From Torreya grandis (Eukaryota; Streptophyta; Pinopsida; Cupressales; Taxaceae), in assembly GCA_037957365.1 (NCBI GenBank), contig JARHVA010002007.1, positions 1 through 64,000 on the forward strand: a stretch of 64,000 nucleotides of DNA, in the 5' to 3' direction. Positions 23,480-38,175 of this stretch are shown here, in pieces. Positions within the stretch are counted from its first letter, which is position 1. Every line of letters begins with the position of its first letter. Under the pieces are notes generated by a model. It did not search any database, was not told the origin of the DNA, and saw nothing but the letters and a program-made list of their open reading frames with translations. The position numbers were made by a program, and so were the translations under genes.

Positions 23480-26272
23480 TGTTGGAAGTATATATTGAGA
23501 GGTGGTTTAATCAATAAATAAAAATGCATATTAAATTCCAAACATCATTCATGAATCATACATAAACTTGATCTAGCAACAACATCATGAAAGCACATAC
23601 ATCCAAAGCATGAACAAAAGAATACATCACACAAACACATAATTTATGTGGTAAAACTTCAAGGGAGATAAAATAAATTGAACCCTACAATATGGAATAT
23701 AGTACTATAATGAAAATATCCAAATTTATACCAGCTCCAACTGATCAAGGAGCACCCACCCCTTAATTTAATAAAGCACCCACTTAACCTTTAGCTAGCT
23801 CCAACTAGCAAGGAGGCTTAAACCCCCTAGGAAAACAAGCACCAACACAACTACCTATGATCTGATATCCACCTTTTATCTAATTTCAAACACACCTAAT
23901 GATGGACTTCTCTTGATTTCACTCTTCACCCTTTAATCTCTCTCAAACAACCTCTAGGGCTCACTTACTCAATGTGCCTCTTCTAGGCTTACTAGGTCTA
24001 ATGACCTATGTGTCCACCTATATCAACTTAATTAGATAATAATATATGATATTATTCACTCTTTAATGGTCTCAATGACTTGTACCTTCTATTTTAAAGG
24101 TTTTTTCCTTCACTTAACCCATCAACAACTCAAGTAGCACAAATAGGTCAATTAGGCCTTGTACTTATACCACTCTCTTGGTCTAACCCATCTTTGTCAG
24201 CCATAGTTTCATACACATGTTACTTGTGAGAACCACATACTTCATATGTCTTCCAATACTTCATTAGACCTAGTTGAGATCTAAAGCAATTAGGCCTTCG
24301 AATCCACATGTTACACCTTGAGCCTCTTTCACCACCTTAAAATTTTACCAACACTTAAAAAACTTTATATATAACTTTAATATGTCCCTTATATCACCCA
24401 TATGGTTCCATAATACCTTAAAATCCATTTCACAGATTGAACCTAACAATTAGGTCTCCTCGCTCTTTAGGCCTTGATACACAGAAAACATTGTCTTAAA
24501 GAACTAAAGTATACAAACACTTTTCTCACACAAAATACTCAAAAAAATTCATGGATAGGTCCTAAATGAACTAAAAAACATTACCAAATATATTTAACTT
24601 CACTAAATAGGATCAAAGCATCCAAAAACACCTCTATCATAGGCTCACTCAATTCTAGTAAAACACAATCAAAATATAGTCAAGTATTTTAAGTCTAAAA
24701 ACTTGATTAGAAACAAAAAATGAATTATAATACCGTCTCATAAACCTTTTATACTTTTATAACATCTCCATACTCATTTATTTCTTCAACTCTACTCAAA
24801 CAATGTCCAACTCACTCCTTTAAAATGACCACTTAGACTGCCTGTAGCTTCCATAAACATAGTCATATAGAAGTTCTTATTTAGAATCTTAAATGATGTT
24901 TCCATGAAATAAAATCCTATTTAATTTTTTCCTAGTGATATATATATCATAATAAAATTCATGGATCACTTTATCTAACAATAATTATTGGTCTAACAGA
25001 CCAATTCCTCAAACCTCTTTCTCATAGTCTTCACTACTTAGATAAGCTACTTTGAAAACACTATTTCACCTATGTATGAGAATAATCACCACTTTAAAAC
25101 AAATTTATTATGATTCATAGGTATAAAAAAATACCTCGATTCATTATATTCATCCCTACTCACCTATAACTCTTCCCTAAACTCATATTCACTCTGACTG
25201 GTTTTTTATCATTATTTCCACTATCTAGTAGATTAGCGATAGGATAAATTTATTGACATAGATTATTTAAATAGAGAACATATATTTATAAAAAAAATCC
25301 ATGGATAATAATATCAAGTATTTACCTTCAACCTCCAATGATTTGCATGTGTTGACTCAGTTAACTCTTCTTATAACACCAAAAACTTCAAAAACAAGCA
25401 TATTTCTATACCTTCTTCTCACTACCCTGACACACCACTACCACCTATAGATTATTTGAGGAGTCTTATACACCTTAAAATATTAAAAATATATCAACCA
25501 ATCAAAAATGGTTCATTTTTATCAAGTTCTTTCTAATCACTCTACTAAAAGGGTTTAAAGAGGGTTTTGACCAATTTACATTCTTAAATGTTCATAAAGA
25601 TTTGTACCTAAAACCACTAAAAAATACTTATAAAAACTTCTTAGGTCCATATTTAACCTCTCTTAAAATTCTTATGTTACCATACAAACTCTACATGTGC
25701 CAATGAGCATCTCAACTTCCTTCTCGGGCTTGGAAACCTCCAATTTGCATGCACAGAATACTTTCCAACATACTGTCTTACTTTCTCTTCCTATTTAGGA
25801 CTTAAAATTTGGTAAAAAAAATTTACCCAATCTATCACATCTCATTACATTATTACATTAGATTTTTCACCTTGTAATATCAACTTAACTCTTCATTTAT
25901 ACCTCATTGGTCACTATGCACATTAGGTCTAGGACTACAAGCCAAACTTAGATATATAAAGCATTTGGATCCTTATTGTAATGATCTAAAAACCTAAATA
26001 AAATTTCAAAATTATTCATTCCAAGCTCCATAGATACCAACCTTCTTCTCCCTATCCTTAATATGCTCAACATACTAGGCTACCAAGCCTATGCTACTAC
26101 ATAAGGCCATCAAGCCTTACACTGTTCACATAATTGTCTTCTATCCTTGACCTAAAACAATACCAACATGCCTGATTAGCCTTATTTGACATTAATAACA
26201 TTGATCATACTATGACATCAATGCTCACGTGACATCAAGGCTTTGAAATCAATGATAACACATTTTCCAATA
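23480..26272 (-). repeat. U 3' LTR
   Basis: 2.79 kb; aligns with 29467-29669 and 34100-36788 over almost the full length (for example AGGAGCACCCACCCCTTAAT in both). Confidence 0.88.
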
Positions 26273-26285
26273 ATTTCCCCCTTTG
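26273..26285 (-). other. U polypurine tract
   Basis: CAAAGGGGGAAAT on the minus strand, abutting the LTR start TATTGG (decayed from TGTTGG). Confidence 0.72.
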
Positions 26286-29200
26286 TAATTGATGGAAACC
26301 TTTTATTCTCTTTTTACCCCTTTTCCATTGATTAAAAAGTGGACATATGCTTCTCTCAGGTTCATCAACACAATCCTCTAATCTTATGACTTATCCTCTT
26401 GCACATCTCCCCTTTTTTCCATGCATGAAGATTCAATACTTTTTTTAAACACATGACTTGGTTTGATCAAGTAATCATATCAAAATTTTGACATGTCTCA
26501 TGAGATTGTACCTATAACATAATTCTCCATCTCTCCATCATGATTGGAACATATTACATATGTTCCCCCTCACATCAATCACATCTCTTCAAGCCTCTCA
26601 AATTGACCTAGTTAATTCCCCCTAACTCATGCTCCATCTGAAAAGGTCATCTTTAAGGAATATATAACATGATCACAAGAAATACATGATTCTAAGATCA
26701 TCCTTCTTCTTACTAAGCATCTCATCTTCATGACAAAAACAATATGACAATATTCCTTCATGGATACTTCTACAGACTCCTAGGACTTCAAGATCACAAG
26801 AACTATATGATGTTATAGGATAATTATCACTATCAAATCTTCATGAAAAACCTCAGGGCATATTTGAGCTCTCCAATCAACCACAATAGTCATTAATACT
26901 TTATGGATTAGAAATTCTGAAAACATAGTCATACAAGTCTATGATCATAGACTTCACTACGATAGACATTTTTTCATAACCCATATTCTTTATGATCTTA
27001 AAATAGGAGAAAACCAATAGGTTTCCAAGCATTCAATGATTCTCATAGAATTCTACCTCTCATGAAATCATTTATCTTCGTATCAAAGTATAACAGACAT
27101 CTTTGTTTATCAATGTTCCTCAAACTCCATTCCACTATTCTACATCTTGCACTTTAGATTCATTCTTGAGCCAACAAGACCACCTCACATAGATGATAAC
27201 AACTTCCATAATGTACTTATAATATCAACCACTCACCTTCATACTTTACAATCCATCAAGACTCAAAACACTACCAAGCACCCTTATGGACAACATGCGG
27301 TTAATACTAGATCTAAGAGGCCTTATCCACCTTGAGGATCCTTTGATACACTTTGACATATTTAGATATTAAAATAAAATATTAAAACATGCTAACACCA
27401 TTATTAGATCATAAACAATCCTTATAATGTATGAAAAACTTCTCTCTTACCAAAATGTCATTGGTCTTAAAAAACCAATATTCAACTATCATATAAACTC
27501 AGAACCCTATTTATGATGACTCAGATCTTATCAACTTCAGACTATTCAACCATTTAAAATCAATTACAACATACCAAATTATTCCTTCAAGACCTTATGA
27601 GTTCATCTTGGCATAAAGGAAGCATGACATGTCACAAAACAACCTTCAAGGGCACTACTACAATCTTCTTCAGTCAAATTACTTAGCATCTTGCTATGCT
27701 ACAAGAAAACATCATCTATAGAACACTAAAACCTCCTTCATGATTTCTTACATATGGAAACAATACCTCTTATGACCATATGAAGTCATTAATACATCAC
27801 TCCAACCATTAGATATCATTGAGATATCCTTAAGATCACTGTACAACAACGTTTTCAAGTTCAACTAGAAACATGTCATGTTACAGAAAAATATCATCTT
27901 CAGAACATATTAAACACTTTCAAGGCACATACATCATGTTTATAATTCTTTTAATCATGTCTATATCTTTAAATATAATATAAATAACTCTATATCATCA
28001 AATACATTAATCTCAAAGACCAATCTATAACTCCTATATCCTTGTTCTGACTTTGACTTTTAGGAAACCATCTTGAGCTTGAATCATGAAATACAAGCAT
28101 GAAGACCAATATAGGAATATTGCATAAAATCCACCAAAGTATCATAGAGATTAAAAACCCCAATGAGAATCATTTAAATCAATAAAACCAACCTTAGGTT
28201 TTGTTAACACCAAACTCCGATTATCACAGTCCTTCACGTCTTGGGCTTGACCTTCACATATAAAAACATACTAATCATGCAAGATGCATCTACAAGAGAT
28301 ACTAGACATTAGGAACATATTCATTAAATTTTATAAATAAATAATAGTGATAAAAATTACCAAAAAACTCATCATGTCACTCAATACTACCATTTTCACA
28401 AACCTTTAAAATATAGTAACCTTTCAAGGAGTTTTTCTTGCTTAAATGAACACATTCAGATCTCTCTCAGAGCATGGATCAATACAATGATGAGTTAAAA
28501 CCATAATAAAATTATTATAAAATTAAAAATTTATCATTATATCCTTTTTAATCCCTTTTTTGATCAAACTAAGTTCACCATTTCAGACATAAATTGTAAT
28601 ATTCAACTTTGAAGTGCATTAATTGCACCTATACAGATGGTCAAACCTTCTAATCACTTTAGGAGTATTCTACACATAGTCTTATTAAAATTTGATTATT
28701 ACCTAAAATTTATATGAATTCATCCATGTATTATATAATCCATTATTTTCAAACTAGTTTCCCTTGATAAATTTGAATTTTCAAATTCTAACAGTCATAT
28801 TTTCATACAAAATTGGCTATGGAAACAAGGAAATCTGCCTGGAAGAATAACTTTGCACCAACATATCTTTTGATAGGCATTAATTAGAGACATAAAACTT
28901 GGACCACATGATCTCATATCATATTTTATTCCATAAATATATCAAACTTATCCTTATACCTTCACACATGCCAAAAGTGACATGATCAATCTACTCACTT
29001 AGCCAAACTTGGCAAGTAGACTAGAATGAACTAGTCAAGCACACAAGCACTCCAAAGTATTCCTATCACCTCCACAAGTACATAAAACATTTATTACACC
29101 CCATAGGACCTCTTATGATCCTCATATATCTTATCTTTCTTGATGACCAACCAATCCTTCATTTGCATACTTCTACCATTTAAGACACTTGTTTATACTT

Positions 29201-29450
29201 AGACTCATCATGCTAGCTGAAAAAGAGCTCCTTCAATAGCATCTATCATCCAATTTAGGTTTTATTTTAGACTTAGACTCATTATATTCCTTCTTATTCA
29301 AACTTTTAAGTTCTAAAATTTAGACAACTGTGCAAACATCAACCATGATCTTCACAAATTTATCCATCACTATAAAACAAGAACATTATCCTCATCACAC
29401 CTCAAGCTACTTAGGATCACTTGTAGGCTATTAAACCTCATCCAAAGGTG
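26286..29450 (-). other. U interior, non-coding
   Basis: 3.2 kb with no coding motif on either strand; the plus-strand frame 27147-27335 is isolated and unconvincing. Several imperfect short repeats around the words CTTCATGA / AAGATCA. Confidence 0.5.
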
Positions 29451-29464
29451 TGGAAATGATACCA
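29451..29464 (-). other. U primer-binding site
   Basis: TGGTATCATTTCCA on the minus strand, two bases from the LTR. The first eight bases fit the initiator-Met tRNA complement, then diverge. Confidence 0.65.
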
Positions 29465-29466
29465 AT

Positions 29467-29669
29467 TATTTTAATTAGTAAATATAGGGGGTGAATCAAT
29501 AGATAAAAATTCATATTCAATTCCAAACATCATTCATGAATCATACACAAACTTGATCTAGCAACAACATCATGAAATAACATACATCCAAAGCATGAAC
29601 AAGAGCATACATCACATGATCACATAATTTATGTGGGAAAGCCTCAAGGGGGATAAAACCCACTTTTTA
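29467..29669 (-). repeat. U 5' LTR, first fragment
   Basis: Aligns with 23480-23680 (CATCATTCATGAATCATACA shared). Broken by T; TTTTA at 29665-29669 pairs with TTTTT at 34095-34099. Confidence 0.85.
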
Positions 29670-32600
29670 TGCCTAATTTTCACACCCCCAAATTTTCTAA
29701 AATAATATGCTATTATTCATACTCTACCATAGTGATGAGGTAGTCATAAAATCTAATACTACAATCGAGGACCCTAAGTCAATTAGTATTATTTATGAAT
29801 AGTCATGATTTCAATTTAATAATTTGATAATTATAGTATTTATGAATTAATGTTTTCCTTATAGTGGTTTTGAAAATAATTTGTGGATAAATGAATAAAA
29901 TTGGCATATATATGATCAAATGAATGTTATAGTTTCAATTGCATCGACAGTAAAAATATAGCATTTTACAAATTGGAGATTCAGTTTGAAAAATATAGTA
30001 CTCGTTATGGTTTTATCAAATTTGAAGGAATTAGATGACTTTTCATGATTATTTTCATATTATCGTCATTCAAAATCCAATTGTAAATGTGAAAATTGGC
30101 ATAATAATGTTGTGATATAAGTGGAATTTGGTTTAATTTAAACCTAAGCTTATATTCTTAAAGATTATTAATATTTCTAAAAGGATTATAACTTTTAAAT
30201 CCTAAATGCTTCATTATGCTAAGGTCCTATTTTAAAAATATCCTTAGTTCTAAATGGTATGACTAATGGTCATTTGAGTCTTATCGTTTTAAAGGTTGGC
30301 AACATAAGTATATATTTTGAAATGTTATTTTTGAAAGGCATAAAGTTCATGGCAATTTTGAGGGCACTTTAAAATATTTATTTTAAAGACATAAAGGTTT
30401 TATTTTAAATTACCTAGGCTATTTTATCTTCGAGGCATATAGATTCATATGGTTGACAAGTTGGTCAGTAGATTTGAGTTAGCAATTTTATGGCATATTA
30501 GTTGGTAAACACCGTAGCACTAGCTAGCAAGGTGAGTTAATGAAAATGGCATATTTGAATAGGCTTCAATATCTCTCAAGATTTTGGTGATAATAAATAA
30601 TTTATGGTGAGCGTACATGCCTCAAATTGTGGATGTTGGTAAGGAGTTTAGTAAAGGTTTTAGTGTCTTCTAAGTTTGATTATTTTGATAATCAATTTGG
30701 CAAAATTGTTAAGTACATCCTCGATTAGATGAAGCAAATAGGAATTGGACACATAAGCAATGTGGTTATGATGAGGCATGTCAATTATAAATAGGTTTTT
30801 TTATATTTTTTATTCATTTTTGAAAGCTTTCTCATGGAAATGAAACTATGTCAGTTTGGATTTCAAGAAGATTTTGAGTTATTTTGAGTTACAAAGAAGG
30901 ATTGCAAGCAAAAGAAGCACTTACATGTATGCCTTGAGAAACATAAATAATCTGAATAATGGTTTTATTTTTGTTTTGAATATTTGATATGGTTACATGG
31001 GAAAAATATGATCTTGGCCTGCATGTTAATGAATTTTTAGTCGATTTCTATGCATGCATGTTTAAGAAGGTTATATGATGTTTTCAATTTTGTGGATTTA
31101 AGCTTGGAATATTTTCAACATGGGATAAGATAAATTGATTCATCAGTTCAATCATAAGATTTGGAAATATATGAGATTTTTTTTGTTGAATATGAGTTTA
31201 GTTTTAACTTTCAGTTTCATAGATTGTTTTGATTTTCACTTTTCACAGGTTTTTATTGGAACTTTAAAAGTCTAAGCTCTATGCAAATGATAAAAGGTAA
31301 ATTTAATGTTTTTGACATATTATAAAAAGACTACATTAGTATATTAAACATTCAAATATTTTTTCTCAGATGAAAGCTTTCTATAGTCGCATATATTTGT
31401 GGGTTTTGAAGGAAAGACTTTGCATGGATTCTATAATGGGTCAAGTCTCGAAATAATGGAAAGTTCTGTCAAACTTTGTTTTTTAGTTTTGGATTTTGAG
31501 AGTCTATGCATAATAAATCATGTTAAGTGTTTGAAATATTTTTTATCTTGAAATTTTTAAGAATCAAATGCATTCAACAGTTTATGGGTGATGGAAATGG
31601 TTTTGAGGACATATTTAGACATACAGGGTTTTTGTCTCGGGATATTTGTTATGTTTTGAAACACATATAGCCTTATTAATTTCTATTCAATTCTATATAA
31701 GATGAATTTAGTATAAACTCAAAATATTATATATAAGGCTTAGTGGTTCTATTTGGAAGTTATTTTTGTTTCTCTTTGAGGTTCTGACAGATGAAAAGAT
31801 TATTTAAATATCAGATATCTTTGTTTAGATTCGAGATAGATTCTTTGAGTTCAGACACAATGTTTGGGAAGGAATATAGTTAGGATAGATTTTTTATTTA
31901 TATGAATATCTCCTTGAAAAGACGCATACATAAATTTTGTATAGTGTGTAAAGATGATGTTTAAGTGAAGTTCTAGCAGAACATATTTGATTTGGGTTTC
32001 ATGTGTTAAGGTTTGATGTGAGATATTTTTTAGGAGAGTTATACAGATTTAAATTTGAGAGATCTACGTGGTTTTATTTTGAAAATGATTCATATTCTAT
32101 ATATTTTAAGATTGGATTTGTGAAAAGAGAACATAATGAAATATATATGGTAGAATATGTTGAATAAATTATGGAGAATATAATTTATTCAAGCATCATG
32201 ATTTCTAGTCTATTCATGATGTTGAATCATGATAGTAAGTGGAAGATAAATAATGGGTTTTCATTTGATTTTTAAAATTTATTGAATTTCTTCTTGTTGT
32301 GCAAAATTTTCAAAATGATCACCTATAAAAAAATTGTGATGTTAAATTTGACGGCCAAATGACCGTCACCACAAACCAAAAATTATGCAATTTTGACGAT
32401 CATTTGAAAATTAAATTTAACCTAGATGGAAAACACATTATAATTTATATTTTTAAAAAATTAAAAGTTGTTTTATCTTTCATGTGATATATTCAAAATA
32501 TTTTTACTATCAAGGTATTTCACAAAAATAATTTGTTTTTAGAAGCATGGTATTGCACATGGGATAAAGATCAATGAAACAAGTTTTTGGAGATTTGATA

Positions 32601-34094
32601 TATTTTTTGGTAGTAGATTGATTATATACATAATATATATTCTATAGAGTAAATTAAAATTCAAAATAGAATTAATTTAAAGATGAATTTCATTTAATAT
32701 GATATGTTATTTGATTATTTATTGATTAATTGATATTCTAAATATGCCTAGTTGACTAAAAAGGGTCCCCACCTATTATAAATACTTGGTCCAATTCAAA
32801 TATTTGATCTCTTAAAACTTTTTAAATTCTTAAATAATTTTTAATTTGTAACCGCCAAATTAACTTTTAAAGCTAATTAATAAAGTTGACAAATAACTAA
32901 CTAAAGTTAGTTATAATTTATTTTTATAACCAACTTTGAAGGTTTAAAAGGAGATCAAGGATTCATTTGAAAAAGAGGAAAACCATAGGTACTAAAGACT
33001 TATACACTTGTGAATTCAATCATTTATCTCTCTCTTCTATGCAACTTCTTTGAGATAGCATGACTTTTGTAGATAGACCAATGGTACTTTCTATGACGGT
33101 TGAGTCTACTACTTAGACAACACAGGTATATCTAATTTTATATTGTTATTTATAATTGATTATCTAAATATTATCAAGTTTAATATATTTTAATGATTGA
33201 AACTTGCATTCCTATGTGTAGAATCTGAGTATTCAACCCAAATATTGATTAAAACTTCACTTTTTGTGACAGATTGCTAATTTAATTGATTATAAACGTT
33301 ATCTTTGAAGATATTTTGTATGAAAAATGTTGATATCTCAAATAAAATTGATCTGATTTTCTAAGATGAATCTTATTTATTAAGACTCACATTTTTTCTA
33401 TTTTATAATGTACTTTATTTATTTGAGTTTGATTTTTAATTTAGTTTTCATTAACATTAATTTTCTTTCTTCAATACTTTTTGTTTATTTATGATTTCTT
33501 TCTTTAGGTAGTGTTAGTTTAGTGTTAGTTTTAGTTTAAATTTTTTTATTCTTTATTTTTAGTTTTTTTAATTAGTTTATTATTTATTTTTTTAGTAGAT
33601 AGATCTTGTTATTTTTATCATCTCTTAGGACTATTGAGTTATATTGATCTTTTATGTTTTCTTGTTTATTATCTTTGATAATCTTTTATGAGCATGAATA
33701 TAAGATATACTTTTCAACAATCTAAAAATATTGTCCTTCAAGAGATTGTCTAATTCATAGACTTTACTCTATTGGATAGGTCAGATTACATTTTATAATA
33801 GACTTGAGATTGAATTATATAATATTGAAGGAATGTTTAGCCTCTTGGATCAAAGCATTGTTTATGAGTAATTTTTTTTACATAGTTGATTTTCATGTTG
33901 TGTTTGATCAATTTAGTAAGTATTTTTAAGCTTGATTTAGATTTATTATTGAATATAATAATCTCCAAAACTTTAAAAGACCCTTTTACACACCTTAGGA
34001 CTAATTTTCAGCCATAGGTCCCTTACGATTAAAACCAGTATGATTGCATCTTGACCTTCATAATAGGTGAATGGGTTGATTCATTGGCATGACA
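29670..34094. mobile_element. T: probable 4.4-kb solo LTR in U's LTR
   Basis: Interrupts the U LTR precisely. Begins TGCCTAATTTTC, ends CATGACA, with TTTTA/TTTTT flanks (4/5). I see no internal duplication that would mark two LTRs, no PBS or PPT and no coding motif, so a solo LTR left by recombination is the best reading. A TATA-like TATTATAAATAC at 32774-32785 on the plus strand suggests plus orientation. It could instead be another kind of TG...CA insertion. Confidence 0.55.
32774..32785 (+). promoter_or_regulatory. TATA-like element in T
   Basis: TATTATAAATAC after a C-rich GGTCCCCACC. No sister LTR is available to test conservation. Confidence 0.35.
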
Positions 34095-34099
34095 TTTTT

Positions 34100-36788
34100 C
34101 ATCACAAACACCACTAAACCCTACAAGATTTTTTGTATTCCTATAACTATAAGATCTAAATTTAGACCAACTCCAATTAATCAAGGAGCACCCACCCCTT
34201 AATTTAGTCAAGCACCCTCTTGACCTTTAGCTATCTCAAACTAGCAAGGAGGCTACAACCCCCTAGGCAACCAAGCACTAACTCAGATACCTCTAATATA
34301 ATATCCACCTATGATATAATTTCAAACACACCTTATGATTTATTTCTCATTCTTTCACTCTTCACCCTTCAATATCTCTCAAACATCTTCTAGGGCTCAC
34401 TCACTCAATGTGCCTCTCCTGGGCTTATTAGGTCCAATGACCTGTGTTTCCACCTATATCAACTTAATAAAATAAGAATGTCTAATATTATTCACTCTTT
34501 TATTATCCTCAATGAATTTTACCTTCTTTTTCAAAGTTTCTCTCCTTCACTTAGCACATCAACATCTCAACTAGCACAAATAGGCCAATTAAGCCTTGTA
34601 CTTATACCACACTCTTGGTCTAACCCATCTTGGTCGGCCAAAATGCTTCACCCACTTGAATCACACTTAAAAATATATTTATACACATGTTACATGTGAT
34701 AACCACATACTTCATAGGTTGGAAAACACATCATTATCCCCAAACCTTTATTAGACCTAGTTGAGACCTAAAGCAAATTAGGCCTTCAAATCCACATGTT
34801 ACACCTTGAGCCTCTTGGACCACCATAAACTTATGCCAATGCTATAAAAAATTAATATATCACTTTAATAGTTCCACTCTATCATCCATATGGGTCCACA
34901 ATACCTGAAACTCCATTTCACACCATAAACCTAGCAATTAGGTTTCAACGCTCTTTAGGCCTTGATACATAGAAAACATTGTCTTAAAGAAATGAAGTAT
35001 ACAAACACTTTTCTCATACAAAATACTCCAAAAATTGAATCTATATGTCCTCCATGACCTTAAAAACATTACCAAATACATTTACCTTCATTAAATAGTC
35101 TCTAAGCATCCAAAAACACTTTTGTCACAAGCTTACTCAATTCTAGTAAAACACAGTCAAATTATAATCAAGTATTTGACTCTCCAAAATTGATTAGAAA
35201 CAAAACATGAATTTTTATAACTTTTAATAAACATTTTAGACTTTATAACATCTCCATACTCATTTTTTTATTCAACTCTACTCAAACAGCTTCCAACTCA
35301 CTCCTTCAAAATGACCACTCAAATTGCCTATAGCTTCCATAAACACAGTCATATAAAAGATATTGTTTAGAATCTTAAATGATGTTTCCATGACATCACA
35401 TCCCATTAAATGAGTTATTTTTTATCTCTATATTATCATAAAATTCATGGATCACCTACTCTAAAAATAATTATTGGTCTAATAAACCAATTCCTCAAAC
35501 CTTTTTCTCACAGTATTCACTACTCAGATAAGCTACTTTGAAAGCACTATTTCACCTATGTATTAGCATCATCACCACTTTCCAAAAAAGGGATTATTAG
35601 GAATACATCTCAAAAAAATTCATAAATTCATTATATCCATCCTTACTCACCTGGAACTCTTACCTAAACTCATATTCACTCTGATTAGCTTTTTGTCATT
35701 GTTTCCACTATCTAGTAGATTAGCGATAGGACAACATTATTAACATAGATGATTGAGATAGAGAAAATATATTTCCAAAAAACTCCATGGGTCATAATAT
35801 CAAGTCTTGACCTTCAACCTCCAATGATTTTCATGTGTTGATTGAATCAACTCTTCTTGTAGCATCAAAAACTTTAGAAACAAGCATATTTTTATACCTT
35901 CTACTCACTACCTTGACACACCGCTACCACCTAAATATTCTTTGAGGAGTTATATACACCTTATAATATTTAAACTTAGTCAAAAAATCCATTTTGGGTC
36001 CTTTCTAGTAAGTTCTTTCCAATCACTTTACTAAGAGGGTTTATAGAGGGTTTGGACCAATTTACATTCTTAACGGATGTTCATAAAGCTTTGTACCTAA
36101 AACCACTACAAAATACTTGTAAAAACTTATTATGTCCATATTAAAACTATATAAAAAGGCTCAATTCACCAAGTAAACTCTACAGTTTCCAATGAGCATC
36201 TCAACTTCCTTCTTGGGCTTGGAAACCTCCAATTTGCATGCATAGAATAATTTCCAACGAAGTATCTTGATTTTTATTCCTCTTTAAGACCTAAAACTTG
36301 GTAAACATCATTGAACAAACATGTCACACCTCATTACATGATCACATGAGCTATGTTACCTTTGAATCTCAACTTGACTCTATATTTGGACCTCATTAGG
36401 TTATTATGCACATTAGGTCTAGGACTACAAGTCAAACTTGGATATAGAAAGCACTTAGATCCTTCTTGTACTGATATCACCACCTCAGGAACATGTCATA
36501 CATATTCATTATAATCTCCATATATTCCAACCTTCTTATTCCTATCCTTAACATGCTGAACATACTAGGATACCAAGCCAATGCCACTACACAAGGCTAC
36601 CAAGCCTTACATTGTTCACATACTTGTCTTCTCTCCTTGACCTAAAATAATACCAACATGCTTGTTTATCCTTATTTAACATCAATGAAATTAATCATAC
36701 TATGACATCACCACTATTTCATTACCCTTGACATAAATACACACATGACATCAACCTTTGACATCAAAGGTTAACACACTTGCCAATA
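34100..36788 (-). repeat. U 5' LTR, second fragment
   Basis: Continues U's LTR after T and aligns with about 23680-26272. Ends CCAATA, i.e. TATTGG on the minus strand, as in the sister LTR. Confidence 0.87.
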
Positions 36789-36986
36789 ATTTTTGGAAGA
36801 AAGAAATTGGATTTGAAAAAACCTGGGCTATGTTCTCAGGTAGGGTTTATTGATTTAAATTTATTAGTTTTATTAATGTGAAATGAATTACAAAATATTT
36901 TTGGTTTATGTAGTTAAGTTTATGGTATAGGGATTTTTTATTTGTAAAAAATAAATAAATAAAAATGTAGGGTATATATAATCAAC

Positions 36987-37034
36987 CTTGGGGATGGGTA
37001 CGGCCCATCCATAGGGTTGAATACATATAACCCT
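36987..37034 (+). repeat. Palindrome-cored direct repeat, copy 1
   Basis: About 48 bp repeated at 37422-37469. The core GGATGGGTACGGCCCATCC (36992-37010) is a palindrome with one mismatch. Confidence 0.85.
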
Positions 37035-37421
37035 ACCCCTTACCAATATGGATGTGTGCTTGAGGTTATTGTGATAAATTGATAAAATTAGAGTTTAATT
37101 TTGGGCTTAGTTACAAGGGAAATTTCAAACCATATTTATGGCAAGCTAGAGTTTTGTGAATGACTAACTTTTATTTAGAACCAATCATATATATTTTGCA
37201 TTTATTACATACATGATGTTTGGATGATGTCAACTATGTTTTTATTTACATAAACCTCTATGCATGAAGTTATAAGGGTTATACTCTTTTTGGTTTTAAA
37301 TGATGTCTTCGAGTATCTTTAGGTATTTTTGGTGCTTTTTATGTGGATATGTCTCATTATTTGAATAATTTATGGAATTATTTTAAAAAATAAATATAAT
37401 AGAATTATATATGTAAATGAC

Positions 37422-37469
37422 CCTGGGGATGGGTACGACCCATCCATAGGTCTGAATACATATAAATCT
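37422..37469 (+). repeat. Palindrome-cored direct repeat, copy 2
   Basis: Core GGATGGGTACGACCCATCC (37427-37445): perfect 8-bp stem with a 3-base loop; 435 bp from copy 1. Confidence 0.85.
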
Positions 37470-38073
37470 AAGCTTGAGGTATACATTTGTACATTTGAGT
37501 AGTTTAAGAACAAAAATAAGATAGTTTTTATCCTTTTGTTTGCATGTGTGAGTCAACATAGAAGAAAATTATAAATAATGAAAATGAAAAAAATATATAT
37601 TAAACCTTTGTTCATGCTGGGTAAATTTTGGGACTGGTTGTTATTGTAAATAGAAGCATAGTATGGTGAGTTTTAGGTGTTTGTTAACATGTTAGATTTT
37701 TGAACCTATAGTTGTTTTGATAATTTTTAAATACATCAATGTTTGATTTGTTATATTGTCTCTTCTCTCTCTTTAATTAATAGGAACAATTATTGAGAAT
37801 AATGCATTGGTTGAGTTTTGTTTGAAGCAATTAGTCTTAACGTATTTAATGTGAATTTCATAAAATATTTTATAAATATTTGAAATTGAGAATGGTTTTC
37901 TTTTATAGATAAAATTTGGGTGTTTACTTTCTATCAATGGTTTATAAATGAACTTTTATGTTTGGTTTGATCAAGTTAAGACTCTTGTTAAAATTGTTTA
38001 CCCTGGGTAAGTTAGTTAAAATGATATTTATAATAAACATATATATAGGGCTAAGTGAATGAATTTTGAAAAG

Positions 38074-38175
<102 letters not shown>

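Larger units (their letters stand above)
23480..36788 (-). mobile_element. U: long-LTR element with a non-coding interior
   Basis: Two copies of an about 2.8-kb LTR: 23480-26272 and 29467-29669 plus 34100-36788 (split by T). On the minus strand the 5' LTR is followed by PBS TGGTATCATTTCCA (29464-29451), and PPT CAAAGGGGGAAAT (26285-26273) precedes the 3' LTR. The 3.2-kb interior has no gag or pol, so U resembles a LARD. Own length about 8.9 kb. Target duplication not found. The LTRs differ at many sites, indicating an old insertion. Confidence 0.8.

Noticed and set aside
27147..27335. 62-codon plus-strand frame in U's interior
   Set aside because: No motif, opposite strand to the element, and composition no different from surrounding non-coding DNA.
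33110..33135. Possible exon end and splice donor (ACACAG|GTATATCT) downstream of a TATA-like box in T
   Set aside because: No coding potential on either side; T is best read as LTR sequence, where such motifs occur by chance.
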